Shown here: positions 26,208-35,466 of the stretch, piece by piece | Numbering within the stretch: the stretch's first letter is position 1 | Layout: every line of letters begins with the position of its first letter | DNA from: Dyadobacter koreensis | GTDB taxonomy: Bacteria > Bacteroidota > Bacteroidia > Cytophagales > Spirosomataceae | Direction of reading: 5' to 3' | DNA: 64,000 nucleotides | Assembly (NCBI RefSeq): GCF_900108855.1 | Contig: NZ_FNXY01000003.1 | Location: 310,001 to 374,000, forward strand | Notes under the pieces: generated by a model | What the model saw: the letters and a program-made list of their open reading frames with translations, nothing else | What the model was told of the DNA's origin: nothing | The model's database searches: none | Position numbers and translations under genes: made by a program

Positions 26208-26623
26208 AACTCTTGCCTTAAATTTAAACTAACTACGTACTTAAACCTTTGCCGGGTTGTGAATTGCTGCTAATTGCTTTCGCACAATTCTTATATACTA
26301 TTCTGCATTTCGGATACCAAATCCCGAAGTGATGGAATAATTATGGAAAAACCGAACGAAACAATATCCGAAAACCCGTAACAGGTGTTATTACTTTAAA
26401 TATTGTTCTTCTCCCAACAGCGAAAGTATCTCGCCAGATCAACCACTGCTACCGTTATAATTCCGAACAACACCACTGTGCATTACCCTGATAATAAAGC
26501 AGTTGGAAAACACCAAAAAATTCAACTTTATCTTTATTTATTGCCTTAACAATCATTAACAAGTGCGCTTTAAACCTATCTTAAAAATGTGCCTCTAACC
26601 GACGAACTTTAAAAATTACTACC
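26208..26623. other. 416-base non-coding gap
   Basis: I see no gene, RNA family or strong hairpin here. The last ~100 bases before the next ATG are AT-rich and probably hold its promoter, but no exact TAnnTTTG box is present. Confidence 0.5.
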
Positions 26624-27019
26624 ATGAAAAAGATACTTTTTGTAGCCGCAATTTTAGCATTTGGTTTTACTAACGCATCAGCTCAATACGGCTACGACCG
26701 GGGCCGGGGTGACGTATACCGCAATAGCCCGCGTGAACAGCGTGATTTCGGGGTAAATTCTTTGCAGAGAGAAGCACGTCAGCAAATCGCAGCGGGCATT
26801 CAGCGGGGAACTTTGAATTCACGCGAGGCAGCCATCCTGATGAACGAATACGACCGCATTGCCGATCGTGAAAGAAGATATAGTTCTCACGGGCGTTTGT
26901 CTCCAAAAGAAGCCAGAAAATTAACCAACGATCTGGAGAGATTAATGGCAGAAACACGTCAGATGAGTCACAGACGTGGAGGCGACAATTGGGCAAGAAG
27001 CCCAAGAGGCAGATACTAA
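26624..27019 (+). CDS. Small secreted basic protein, unknown function
   Basis: A 131-residue protein with a signal peptide ending ASAQ. The mature part begins with a Gly/Arg/Tyr-rich stretch (YGYDRGRGD) and continues with a long charged helical region (LQREARQQIAAGIQRG, SREAAILMNEYDRIADRERR). It ends in RRGGDNWARSPRGRY. It is very rich in Arg and probably periplasmic. Proteins of this type are common in Cytophagales, but I know of no assigned function. A strong hairpin terminator follows. Confidence 0.7.
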   Translation: MKKILFVAAILAFGFTNASAQYGYDRGRGDVYRNSPREQRDFGVNSLQREARQQIAAGIQRGTLNSREAAILMNEYDRIADRERRYSSHGRLSPKEARKLTNDLERLMAETRQMSHRRGGDNWARSPRGRY

Positions 27020-27054
27020 AAAATTGAAGAGCAGTTGAAGGTTTAGGTAATTCG

Positions 27055-27088
27055 AAAAAGCATTTCCCGGTTTTGGGAAATGCTTTTT
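27055..27088. terminator. Bidirectional hairpin terminator
   Basis: A 14-bp stem (27055-27068 with 27075-27088, loop GGTTTT) is followed by a T-run. It separates the convergent secreted-protein and acetyltransferase genes. Confidence 0.85.
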
Positions 27089-27092
27089 TTAT

Positions 27093-27533
27093 TCAGAAAT
27101 ATCGCACCAGCTTCACATGGGATTTTTTAAAACCTTCTTTTTGATAAAATCGGTGGGCATTTTCACGAACATTATTTGAAGTTACCTCGATCTGTAAAGC
27201 AGATTTACTTTTGGCAAAAAAAACCAAGGCTTCGACTAATGCCTTACCGATCTCTTTTGAACGATACTCCTCCTTCACAAACATTTCCTGGATTTCCGCG
27301 ACCATACAAACGTGATGCAGCAACGGCTGAACGTGACAACTACCCATCCCAACCGGTTCCTGGTCAAACTCGGCAATTAGGTAACAAATATGTGGCTGCG
27401 CAAGGTTATGACGAAAAACAAAATTAAACGACTCCCGGCTTAAAATTTTATTTTCAAGATGGCAGATCATATTGTAAATAATTTCTTCATCCTTGTCTGT
27501 TGCCGTTCGAATATGAAGTTTAGAAGAAATCAT
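27093..27533 (-). CDS. GNAT family N-acetyltransferase
   Basis: A 146-residue single-domain GNAT. The acetyl-CoA binding motif is visible as EMFVKEEYRSKEIGKALVE, followed by the motif B strand-helix (EVTSNNVRENAHRFYQKEGF). The substrate is unknown. It lies 11 bases downstream of the Rossmann-fold gene on the same strand, so the two are probably cotranscribed. Confidence 0.88.
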   Translation of the reverse strand: MISSKLHIRTATDKDEEIIYNMICHLENKILSRESFNFVFRHNLAQPHICYLIAEFDQEPVGMGSCHVQPLLHHVCMVAEIQEMFVKEEYRSKEIGKALVEALVFFAKSKSALQIEVTSNNVRENAHRFYQKEGFKKSHVKLVRYF

Positions 27534-27544
27534 AGATCAGTTGA

Positions 27545-28204
27545 TTAGTATTGCTGTAACTCCGCCGAATCGTGAATAAATGTACCTTTGTCCGGTAACT
27601 GAGCTAATCTTACCATTCCATTTGCAACCTTGGATGATTCGATCGCTGCATATTTTTTTAATGGGCCAATCATAACAGGATTCAAAATTTTCGATAATAT
27701 CTCGCCAATTTTTTCCCCCGTACGGGTTTCGCCGCGATCTCCTAATAGCAGTGATGGTCTTAAAATATGTAATGTTTCAAAATGAAGGTCTGTAAGTTCT
27801 CTTTCAATTTCCCCTTTCACCCGATTATAGAAAATCATGGATTTTGCATCAGCGCCCATGGAAGAGACAAGCAGATATTTTGTGGAACCGTTCAATTTGC
27901 CAAGCCGGCCAATTTGCAGAGGATAGAGAAAATCTACTTTTTTGAAAGATTCTTCTGATCGGGCTTTCTTTATAGTCGTTCCCAGACAGCAAAAAATATC
28001 ATCCGCCTTAACAAGTGACGCATCGGGATTATCGAAGTTGAAGAAAATCTCATTTAGTTTCTGGTGTTGTATTCCGGTATCTCGCCTGGTCAGAATTTTT
28101 ACTTCACCATAGTCTTCTGAGTTTAATAAATTTTGAAGTACTTGTTTACCGACAAGTCCGGTAGCTCCTATCAATAATGCAGTTTTATATCGTGGGTTAG
28201 TCAT
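27545..28204 (-). CDS. NAD(P)-binding Rossmann-fold protein (NAD(P)H-binding oxidoreductase-like)
   Basis: A 219-residue atypical short-chain dehydrogenase-like protein. The nucleotide-binding loop is LIGATGLVGKQVL near residues 11-22, and DIFCCLGTT and LVSSMGAD follow. The YxxxK dyad is represented by FYNRVKGEIE. Homologues (HIM1/TIP30-like) have varied or unknown roles. It is cotranscribed with the downstream acetyltransferase. Confidence 0.82.
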   Translation of the reverse strand: MTNPRYKTALLIGATGLVGKQVLQNLLNSEDYGEVKILTRRDTGIQHQKLNEIFFNFDNPDASLVKADDIFCCLGTTIKKARSEESFKKVDFLYPLQIGRLGKLNGSTKYLLVSSMGADAKSMIFYNRVKGEIERELTDLHFETLHILRPSLLLGDRGETRTGEKIGEILSKILNPVMIGPLKKYAAIESSKVANGMVRLAQLPDKGTFIHDSAELQQY

Positions 28205-28320
28205 AGCATAACGTTTAAAAAATGCAATTTAAAAAGTATACCGTCAAGTTGACAAGTATATCAAAAAATGTATACGTAAAACGCGTACATTTTTAACTGC
28301 ATATTTAAAACTTAGCTATT

Positions 28321-28719
28321 TTATTTTTCGGGCCAAAGAACAGTGACCTTCCCCGATCCGCTTATAATTTTATTATTGTATTCCTGAGTTTCCGTAGCGG
28401 ATAATTTACTGATATCTATTCGGCTCCCATCGCACCCGTAACTGATACATCCAATGCAGGACATATAACTAGTATAATAATTAAATATAGGATTGCCATT
28501 TACTTCAACAAGCTTGACGGTCAGAATATTATCTTCCTTTCGATCCTTTGCCTCTTGGATCAATTTACGGAGCCATGGCAATTCCTGAACCGGATAATTT
28601 ACTCCGCAGACAGTCGCCTTTATTGCGCCAGATTTATTTCTCTCTATTTCATCCTTTTTACAAGAAAAAACAAAAACCAGTAGTAGAACAATAGCAGTAG
28701 CTCTCATAGATTTATTCAT
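28321..28719 (-). CDS. Putative lipoprotein with cysteine-rich segment
   Basis: A 132-residue protein. A signal sequence ends in the lipobox-like FVFSCKK, putting lipid attachment at Cys20. The mature part holds five further cysteines, including the cluster SCIGCISYGC, suggesting disulfides or metal binding in the periplasm or outer membrane. No family is recognised. It stands alone between the Rossmann-fold gene and the acyl-CoA dehydrogenase. Confidence 0.7.
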   Translation of the reverse strand: MNKSMRATAIVLLLVFVFSCKKDEIERNKSGAIKATVCGVNYPVQELPWLRKLIQEAKDRKEDNILTVKLVEVNGNPIFNYYTSYMSCIGCISYGCDGSRIDISKLSATETQEYNNKIISGSGKVTVLWPEK

Positions 28720-28781
28720 TTAGAATTACAGCTATGACACACATAAATTTAAAAACGTTGTAATAAGCTCGGTGGGAGAAA

Positions 28782-30140
28782 TTATACAAAAGCACTTTCC
28801 CCTGTGATAGCTCGTCCCACGATCAGTGAATTAATTTCCTTGGTTCCCTCATAAGAATAAATTGCCTCTGCGTCCGCAACGAACCGGGCAATATCATATT
28901 CCAGCAAAATACCATTTCCTCCAAAAAGCTCACGGGCATGATCCACTATTGAACGCATACGCAGCGTGCAAAAAACTTTGGCAAGTGAAGCGTGTTCATC
29001 TGCAAGTTGCTCACTATCCTGCAATTGCGACAGACGATATACCATCGTTTGCATTGCCGTCAGATCGCCCAGCATGGTCACCAGCAGATCCTGCACCAAT
29101 TGAAATCCCGCAATCGGACGGCCAAACTGTTTTCTTTCCATGGTATATTTCAGCGCAAGTTCATAAGCGCCGCGTCCACAACCAACGGCCTGCCAGGCAA
29201 CGCCCGCTCTGGTCATCCTTAAAACATTGGCAGTGTCTTTAAAAGAATTGGCGTTTTGAAGCCTGTCCATTTCCGGCACTTTACAATCTGTCAGCGTAAT
29301 AAGAGCATTCTGAACGGTTCTCAAAGCCATCTTGTCCTCCATCTTTTTTGCTTCAAAACCCGGATTGTCCTTTTTAACAATGAATCCTTTCACCTGATTA
29401 TCGTCCAGATTTCTTGCCCAGATAATTGTTATATCCGAGAACGTGGCGTTACCTATCCATTTTTTCTGACCATTCAAAACCCATTCGTCACCAACCTTTT
29501 TGCAAGTCGTGGTCAAGCCGCCGGCAGCACCTGAGCCCACTTCCGGTTCAGTTAAACCGAAAGCGCCGATAATTTCCATGCGCTGCATAATAGGAAGCCA
29601 GTATGCTTTCTGTTCTTCTGAACCACACAAATATATCGAACCCATCGCAAGGCCACTATGAACGCCAAAAAACGTTGAAATAGACGAATCGACACGCGCC
29701 ATTTCCATAGCAATAAATCCTTCCAGCAAAGCTGACTTTCCTGCACATCCATACCCCTGATACGTCAACCCGCAAATATTCAACTTTGCCATTAACGGAA
29801 TGATATGCATCGGAAAATGTGCCTTGTTCCAATATTCATTCGCAATAGGGCGAATCTCGTTATTCATGAATTCCCTTACTTTCAACTGAATTTCCCGGTC
29901 TTCTTCCGTAAGTGTTTTATCAAGCTCATAAAAGTCTCCATTGACGGGAGGATGCTCTTTCTTTTTTGCAGCTCCGGCCTGCATCATCCTCACCATTTTA
30001 GCGAGATCGGCATCGTCCATTTTAGAGACAGTTGCCATCAATTTATTCAGGTCAACTCTTTTGGACAATTTACTAACCGCATTTAAATCTATACTTTTTA
30101 AAATTCCGCGTATTTGAGAAAAAGATTCAAAGAAACTCAT
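28782..30140 (-). CDS. Acyl-CoA dehydrogenase family protein (glutaryl-CoA dehydrogenase-like)
   Basis: A 452-residue FAD enzyme for alpha,beta-dehydrogenation of an acyl-CoA. It has the FGLTEPEVGSGAAG block, the WVLNGQKKWIGNA block and a C-terminal YSYEGTKEINSLIVGRAITG in which the Glu of YEGT is the usual catalytic base. The extra ~60-residue helical N-terminus is longer than in typical members. The closest pattern is the glutaryl-CoA dehydrogenase group, but the substrate should be treated as open. Confidence 0.9.
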   Translation of the reverse strand: MSFFESFSQIRGILKSIDLNAVSKLSKRVDLNKLMATVSKMDDADLAKMVRMMQAGAAKKKEHPPVNGDFYELDKTLTEEDREIQLKVREFMNNEIRPIANEYWNKAHFPMHIIPLMAKLNICGLTYQGYGCAGKSALLEGFIAMEMARVDSSISTFFGVHSGLAMGSIYLCGSEEQKAYWLPIMQRMEIIGAFGLTEPEVGSGAAGGLTTTCKKVGDEWVLNGQKKWIGNATFSDITIIWARNLDDNQVKGFIVKKDNPGFEAKKMEDKMALRTVQNALITLTDCKVPEMDRLQNANSFKDTANVLRMTRAGVAWQAVGCGRGAYELALKYTMERKQFGRPIAGFQLVQDLLVTMLGDLTAMQTMVYRLSQLQDSEQLADEHASLAKVFCTLRMRSIVDHARELFGGNGILLEYDIARFVADAEAIYSYEGTKEINSLIVGRAITGESAFV

Positions 30141-30399
30141 CTGAATGGATTTAAGATTGTTGAATGATATTCCTAAAGAAGTAGGAACGGCAATAAATCT
30201 ATTCCTTAATTTTAGAAGAAATCCTTTGCAGCTAACGCTGACGAAATCAGGATGCTTCCATTTCTTATAGATTCTGAACGATCCTGGCTTGTGTCAATAT
30301 GTAGAATTTTATGAACACCGGGGTTGATTTCTACCCTGATTTTCATTAAAAAACAGCCGGTACAAGATTTGAAACGCATTAATAAAAACTGACAAAGTC

Positions 30400-30612
30400 A
30401 TGAACAAGGAAGACAAAAATAAAAATGTTGAAGGTGGCTCGCCATCAAGATCCGGCCCAGGGGACGAGATTTTACAGGAGGATGATAGCCAAAAACCTTC
30501 AAAGGAGATAAAGAAGGAAGCAATCGACGAATCTGAGTCGGAGAACATGACCGACCAGAGAGGTTATAACGAGACGGACCCGAACGTCCCCGTAAAAAGC
30601 ACGAAGAAATAA
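30400..30612 (+). CDS. Small disordered hydrophilic protein
   Basis: A 70-residue protein dominated by Lys, Glu, Asp, Ser and Pro (SPSRSGPGDE, KEIKKEAIDESESEN), with no hydrophobic core. It has an ATG start and a terminator hairpin after the stop, so it occupies a full transcription unit. Low-complexity proteins like this are common in Cytophagales. Function is unknown. Confidence 0.55.
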   Translation: MNKEDKNKNVEGGSPSRSGPGDEILQEDDSQKPSKEIKKEAIDESESENMTDQRGYNETDPNVPVKSTKK

Positions 30613-30638
30613 CAACTATAATTCGACCATATAACCAG

Positions 30639-30667
30639 AAAATGACGCCCCTATGGAGCGTCATTTT
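30639..30667. terminator. Bidirectional hairpin terminator
   Basis: A 10-bp stem (30639-30648 with 30658-30667) is followed by T residues. It lies between the small hydrophilic protein gene and the convergent GH9 gene. Confidence 0.8.
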
Positions 30668-30683
30668 TTATTTACAATATCTT

Positions 30684-32510
30684 TTATTTGTAAGAAAGTG
30701 CTTCGATTGCAGCAGCAAGATATACAAATGGCGCATTCCAGTTTATGGCGATTTCGTTGGAAGCATAGGAACAATCCGCGTCGACAAAAGACTCATCGGC
30801 GAACTTATTCGGATATCCTTCGCATTTATCCTGTTGACCCGGATTAGGGCCTCCTGATAAAAGTCCCGGAACCGGCTCAACAATTCCATCTGCAATCGAC
30901 GGTCGGTGGTGCGGATGCATGACCTGTTTTGATCCAAAGCCCGTCAAAAACGAATACCCTGTCGCGTTTCGGCCCAGAATATAATCCAGATTACTTAAAG
31001 CAGCATTGAGATAATTTTTGTCTTTTGTCAGTTTATACGCCTGAATCAAAGCGATTCCCTGGTTGGCAGCCACTGCACTGCTCCCCCAGGCAAAATCTTT
31101 CGCCACTTTTCCCATCACTGTCTGATAAGGTTGGTTATCAAGATTTTTTAATAAGTCATCTGAAAAATTAAGCACAGTATTCTTGATCGATCTCAAATAT
31201 TGCTGATCGACAGGCCCCAGCTGTTTTTCATGTCGGATGATTGTGTAATAAGCAAGTGCCTTAACCTGGCTCCAAGAAGGAAGCGGCATCGGCTTATCGG
31301 TTTCAAAGGAAATATTTTTCAGATAATTTTCGTCTTTAGTCGTGATATACATTTCAGCAGCCGCCCAAATCAGTTCATCGCTTCCATCTTTATCTTCATA
31401 TCCACCAGTAACGACGTCCGGATCAAATTTTGTGTTCATTTCATTTTGATTGTATAGAACGGCAGGATTTTTCTGGACCCAGCCCCATCCTCTTGTTGCA
31501 GCAATCTGACACGAATCGGATAATCCCGGTAATTGTTTTTCATATACTTTAAACACACGGCTTGCCTGGGCCATTACGGCTACAAAATCCAGCGTCGCGA
31601 TCGTATTTTTTTGAACTGCATAGCGAGGATTTTTACACGCATCCGGCATAATCATGCCGTCAAAGCGGGGATTGGTCAGTTTGTGGTAAACACCTCCGTC
31701 AGCTGGGTCCTGCATGGTAAGCATCCAGCGAAGATTCCATAAAACTTCATCCAGCAAATCTGGAATGGCGTTCTGACTTTCAGGAATATTTGTTTTCAAG
31801 TTTTTAAAATAAACAGGAAAATCTTCATACACCGAAAGTAGTGTGCCCATCGTTATTCCTGAATTGACAATGTATTTGTTATAGTCACCGGCGTCATACC
31901 AGCCACGGGGTGAGCTCATCACTGTTCCCGCAGGACGTTCAGGCGAAGCAGCGGAAGGATGAATAAGGATTTTATCGTCAGGATGTCCAGCCGCACGTGC
32001 CCATTTCCCTGCAAACTTTTCGGGCAAAGCAACAGATGCTCTCTGATAATAAAATCCCCGGATTGCAGCAGTGGCAACACTTTTATGTATTTCATTCTTT
32101 ATTTCGAAAGGATACGAAACACCCAGCGATGATACTTCCAGGACATATTTTCCAACTTTCTGGACAGAGGAAAAATCAGCTACACGACTCTTCTTTCCCG
32201 AGTATGGACTTTTGAGAACAGGGCCAAGCTTACCTTTAAAAATAACTTTTTTGGTTTTCAGATCGCGTAAAAAAAATTCCGCACCTTTTTCTCCCACAAC
32301 AATAGCTTTTTTCTGAGCAACCGGGTAAAATCCAACCTGATTCAATCGAATATCGTTCGTTGGCTGAGCGATTTGCTTTTCATTCTCCCAAACACGTAAC
32401 GAATCAGGGAGTTCTGTTTTAGTATCGGCAGCGCCGCGAGCAATACTACTCAGAGCAGATAAGTTAGCCAATAATAAAATGGCAATTGAAATATTTAACG
32501 ATTTTCCCAA
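30684..32510 (-). CDS. Secreted glycoside hydrolase family 9 (endoglucanase-type)
   Basis: A 608-residue exported enzyme with a signal peptide (~1-27). The CelD_N-type immunoglobulin-like domain (~50-140, starting at IRLNQVGFYP) precedes the (alpha/alpha)6 GH9 barrel (~150-605). Catalytic Asp residues lie in GWYDAGDYNKY and the proton-donor Glu in SNEIAINWNAP near the C-terminus. GH9 enzymes cleave beta-1,4-glucans by inversion. The start is TTG; no early ATG exists. There is no carbohydrate-binding module and no SusCD pair nearby. A long palindrome lies just upstream. Confidence 0.9.
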   Translation of the reverse strand: MGKSLNISIAILLLANLSALSSIARGAADTKTELPDSLRVWENEKQIAQPTNDIRLNQVGFYPVAQKKAIVVGEKGAEFFLRDLKTKKVIFKGKLGPVLKSPYSGKKSRVADFSSVQKVGKYVLEVSSLGVSYPFEIKNEIHKSVATAAIRGFYYQRASVALPEKFAGKWARAAGHPDDKILIHPSAASPERPAGTVMSSPRGWYDAGDYNKYIVNSGITMGTLLSVYEDFPVYFKNLKTNIPESQNAIPDLLDEVLWNLRWMLTMQDPADGGVYHKLTNPRFDGMIMPDACKNPRYAVQKNTIATLDFVAVMAQASRVFKVYEKQLPGLSDSCQIAATRGWGWVQKNPAVLYNQNEMNTKFDPDVVTGGYEDKDGSDELIWAAAEMYITTKDENYLKNISFETDKPMPLPSWSQVKALAYYTIIRHEKQLGPVDQQYLRSIKNTVLNFSDDLLKNLDNQPYQTVMGKVAKDFAWGSSAVAANQGIALIQAYKLTKDKNYLNAALSNLDYILGRNATGYSFLTGFGSKQVMHPHHRPSIADGIVEPVPGLLSGGPNPGQQDKCEGYPNKFADESFVDADCSYASNEIAINWNAPFVYLAAAIEALSYK

Positions 32511-32562
32511 TGATGATATGGTTTGAGTTGTAATAAATTACTGGATTTCAAGTGTTACTTAC

Positions 32563-32586
32563 CAATAGTATAGTACTATACTATTG
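32563..32586. promoter_or_regulatory. 24-bp perfect palindrome between GH9 and pirin genes
   Basis: Bases 32563-32586 are an exact inverted repeat with half-site CAATAGTATAGT and no spacer. A partly matching TATACTA/TATAGTA pair follows up to ~32611. It lies ~53 bases upstream of the GH9 start in a divergent promoter region, so it may be a regulator binding site. The regulator is not known. Confidence 0.5.
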
Positions 32587-32715
32587 TATACTACTTACGA
32601 TTATATAGTAAAATTCGCGATCTTTGTAATGTCAATTTTAGACTGAGCAAATGTTAATAGCCCGCCACGAAATAAAGTAGGGATGCGATAAACCATACTC
32701 AATAAATTGACTTTA

Positions 32716-33585
32716 ATGCTAAACAAACAAACTATGAAAAGCAGGGGAATTTTGAAAGTCGTTTTTGCGGAGGTACAAGATATGGGTGAAATCGTTGCAA
32801 AACAGCCTCTCCCATCCAGCCAGGTAGATTATTTAGATCCTTTTATATTATTGCACCATGCAGAAAATGAGATTTCGGAAGATTTCAATTTGAAACATTC
32901 CGGTGTTGCCCCACATCCTCACAGAGGTTTTGCACCTGTGACTTTTGTCTTCGAAGGCGGGGTTTATCATCAGGATAGTCGTGGCAACAAAGGTACTGTG
33001 TTTACGGGCGGTGTGCAGTGGATGCATGCAGGTATGGGTATAATCCATAGCGAGCGACCAGCGGAAAGTGGTCGTCAGGAAATTATTCAAATGTGGATCA
33101 ATTCTCCTGCAAAAAACAAAATGGATCAGCCAACTTATTTCCCACTAACTGCCGAAAACACACCTCAGGTTTTAAGTGATGACCAAAAAGTGAAATTATC
33201 AGTTGTGAGCGGTGATTTATTAGGAAAAAAAGGCCCGGTTCCAACATTGACAGACATAAATTCGGCGATGATATGGGCGGATAAAGGAGGAAGTGTTTTT
33301 ATTCCTTTTTCAGTAAAACACAATGCTTTTTTATATGTGTTATCAGGAAAAGTAAAAATTGCAGGCCAGCAGGTTGATTCTCAAAATATGATTGTTTTTG
33401 ATAACAACGGAGATGGTATACAGCTTGAAATTCTGGAAAATACAAAAGCATTATTTATGAGCGGTGAGCCTATTGATGAGACCATTATTGCAAAAGGCCC
33501 TTTCGTGGTAAGCAAGGAAATTGAGATCATGGAAGCTTACCGGGATTACCGAATGGGTAAAATGGGAATTTTGATCGAAGAGTAA
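32716..33585 (+). CDS. Pirin family protein
   Basis: A 289-residue bicupin protein. The metal site is visible in HPHRGFAPVTFV, with further residues in GVQWMHAGMGIIHSE. Pirins range from quercetin dioxygenase-like enzymes to regulatory proteins; nothing here decides which. ATG 32716 is used; ATG 32734 (giving MKSRGIL) is a good alternative, and the TTG at 32707 is rejected. It ends at a hairpin terminator. Confidence 0.9.
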   Translation: MLNKQTMKSRGILKVVFAEVQDMGEIVAKQPLPSSQVDYLDPFILLHHAENEISEDFNLKHSGVAPHPHRGFAPVTFVFEGGVYHQDSRGNKGTVFTGGVQWMHAGMGIIHSERPAESGRQEIIQMWINSPAKNKMDQPTYFPLTAENTPQVLSDDQKVKLSVVSGDLLGKKGPVPTLTDINSAMIWADKGGSVFIPFSVKHNAFLYVLSGKVKIAGQQVDSQNMIVFDNNGDGIQLEILENTKALFMSGEPIDETIIAKGPFVVSKEIEIMEAYRDYRMGKMGILIEE

Positions 33586-33588
33586 AAA

Positions 33589-33614
33589 AATCGGCAGGAA
33601 TAAACCTGCCGATT
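33589..33614. terminator. Bidirectional hairpin terminator
   Basis: A perfect 10-bp GC-rich stem (33589-33598 with 33605-33614) lies between convergent pirin and Dabb genes. Confidence 0.8.
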
Positions 33615-33623
33615 CTCTTTATG

Positions 33624-34034
33624 CTAAACCTTTTTTGGACCAACGGAGTCATAAATAACAACCTTTTCCCAAAGGTGAGCGTAATTATTCCTGAATTCGT
33701 CATGAATCGGATGTGTCTGATATAACTCTTCCTCAATGATATTATCGAAAAAACACATCCAGGAAAAAGTATAATCTTTCACGATTACAGAGCGATCTGT
33801 TGGAGCAGGTTTTCCGATGTTCACATATTTTATTTGTGGAACTTTCGCTAATTTTTTCAGCCCTTCTAAAAGCTTGGCCTCATCCTGAGCATTATTCGGA
33901 TCTTTCAGATAGAAAAGAACATGGTGAATAAAAACTTCCTTGGTTCTTTCCGGTGCAGCATCCAATGGAGAAATGGATACCAGTGAAGCCAATCCGGCGT
34001 TTTGTAAAAATTTGCGTCTTGATGAATCTTCCAT
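33624..34034 (-). CDS. Dabb (stress-responsive alpha-beta barrel) family protein with Tat-like signal
   Basis: A 136-residue protein from ATG 34034; an in-frame TTG at 34052 is rejected. The N-terminus SSRRKFLQNAGLASLVSI is a Tat-type signal, so the protein is probably exported folded. The body is a ferredoxin-like Dabb domain starting at FIHHVLFYLKD and ending before LWEKVVIYD. Function in bacteria is poorly defined. It stands alone. Confidence 0.8.
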   Translation of the reverse strand: MEDSSRRKFLQNAGLASLVSISPLDAAPERTKEVFIHHVLFYLKDPNNAQDEAKLLEGLKKLAKVPQIKYVNIGKPAPTDRSVIVKDYTFSWMCFFDNIIEEELYQTHPIHDEFRNNYAHLWEKVVIYDSVGPKKV

Positions 34035-34144
34035 GATTTGGATGTAGGTCAATTACTTTTTTTATAATTAATTATTCTCGTTTTAATCTTAAAAAATCAT
34101 CCGGCGTTAACACCTAAATCTGGCTCATGCTATTAAGATCCCTT

Positions 34145-34303
34145 TCATTTCCCAAGATATTTTTCTGATAAACTTTGGATCAGCTCTTCTTTGTAATCAA
34201 AATTTTCCGGAGCTTTAAAAGAGCATTTTAGCGATTTAATAATGTTGCCGGTTCTAATTCCTTTTCTTGACAATGACAGGATTTGTTTTATGCAATATAC
34301 TTT
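34145..34303 (-). pseudogene. Possible C-terminal gene remnant
   Basis: An open frame without ATG runs to a stop at 34145-34147. Its 3' half has protein-like composition (CSFKAPENFDYKEELIQSL). It lies in a 305-base gap that otherwise holds nothing visible. It could be a decayed gene tail or chance. Confidence 0.25.
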
Positions 34304-34339
34304 TTACACGTATTTAATAAAAATTAAATGCAAGGGTGA

Positions 34340-34900
34340 TTAATCCTGGTTTTCATTGGTACCTGCCATAGCCACCAACTCATTCACTGTTTTCCAGTTC
34401 CTGGTTGTCGCAGTTACTTTAAGCTTCTTTTCAAAAAAATTATTGTTCAGTTTTGTCTTTCCATAACCTCCGGGACAGAAAATATAAACAGAGCGTCCTG
34501 ACAAAATCCATTCATCAGGTAAAAATTGAGCAGTTTCTTTAAGTTTTTCTACCACACCTTTTTCCGGTTCCTGCGACAGAAAGGTAACATAAAGTTGGGA
34601 TTCGTCCTCTTTCCCCTCCTTAATAAATGGATTATTCTGCTGCGTCTTCTTCAATTCTGTTTCATCCAAAACTGTCACCGGAACGTCGAAATTAAAGGTT
34701 TTTTGAATTGCTCCATGAATTTTCTTTTGCAAAACTTCCTCACTTTCCTCCTTTGTTTTAAACGCGATATTACCACTTTGGATATAGGTTTTCACCTCTT
34801 CTAAATTCAGAGATTCAAACATCCTTTTGAGATCAGTCATCTTGATCAGCTTCTGACCGCTCACATTTATCCCTCTTAAAATGGCTATATAAGTCTTCAT
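34340..34900 (-). CDS. DUF1697 domain-containing protein
   Basis: A 186-residue soluble protein with the family signature YIAILRGINVSG at the N-terminus and TYIQSGNIAF near residue 40, then TATTRNWKTV near the C-terminus. DUF1697 is a widespread family of unknown function. It is monocistronic and divergent from the cupin gene. Confidence 0.92.
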   Translation of the reverse strand: MKTYIAILRGINVSGQKLIKMTDLKRMFESLNLEEVKTYIQSGNIAFKTKEESEEVLQKKIHGAIQKTFNFDVPVTVLDETELKKTQQNNPFIKEGKEDESQLYVTFLSQEPEKGVVEKLKETAQFLPDEWILSGRSVYIFCPGGYGKTKLNNNFFEKKLKVTATTRNWKTVNELVAMAGTNENQD

Positions 34901-35011
34901 TTGGTGCTGGCTTATTTATTATTTCTTTATTCAATTCAAAAATCTGAAAGAATAGTATAATACGCATAGATCGATCTTCTAAATATACTCCACTAAAATA
35001 CTGAGAAAAAG

Positions 35012-35464
35012 ATGTTGACAAAAAGAGATATTACCGTTGCAGTCGTGACAGCCGGACTGACTTTAACATTTGTATTTGCCAATTCCAGAATCGACTCACT
35101 CGATTCCTCTATTTTTGATTGGAATGATATAGCCGTAAAAGAAACAAAAACGGGATCGGTCCGTACCTTCTTCCGGTCACGGACGGCTACGCTGGACGAA
35201 CTTGAATGTCACGTAACGACGCTCAATCCGAATGAAAGTTCTCACCCGCCGCACAAACATCAGGAAGAAGAAATAATTATTATTAAGGAAGGCACGCTGG
35301 AAGCTCTGGTTAACGGAACAATGAAAAGGGTTGGTCCGGGTTCGGTAGTTTTCCAGGCTTCGAATCAAATGCATTCCATCCGGAATGTCGGTACGATCCG
35401 TGCTACGTATCACGTTTTCAGCTGGCACTCGCCGGGAACAATGAAATCTGGAACAGCAAAATGA
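35012..35464 (+). CDS. Exported or membrane-anchored cupin domain protein
   Basis: A 150-residue protein. An N-terminal hydrophobic stretch (ITVAVVTAGLTLTFVFA) acts as an uncleaved anchor or signal. The cupin metal motif is HPPHKHQEEEIIIIKEG, and motif 2 is NQMHSIRNVG. Substrate unknown. Its stop is 2 bases from the end of a decayed outer-membrane barrel gene on the other strand. Confidence 0.85.
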   Translation: MLTKRDITVAVVTAGLTLTFVFANSRIDSLDSSIFDWNDIAVKETKTGSVRTFFRSRTATLDELECHVTTLNPNESSHPPHKHQEEEIIIIKEGTLEALVNGTMKRVGPGSVVFQASNQMHSIRNVGTIRATYHVFSWHSPGTMKSGTAK

Positions 35465-35466
35465 TT

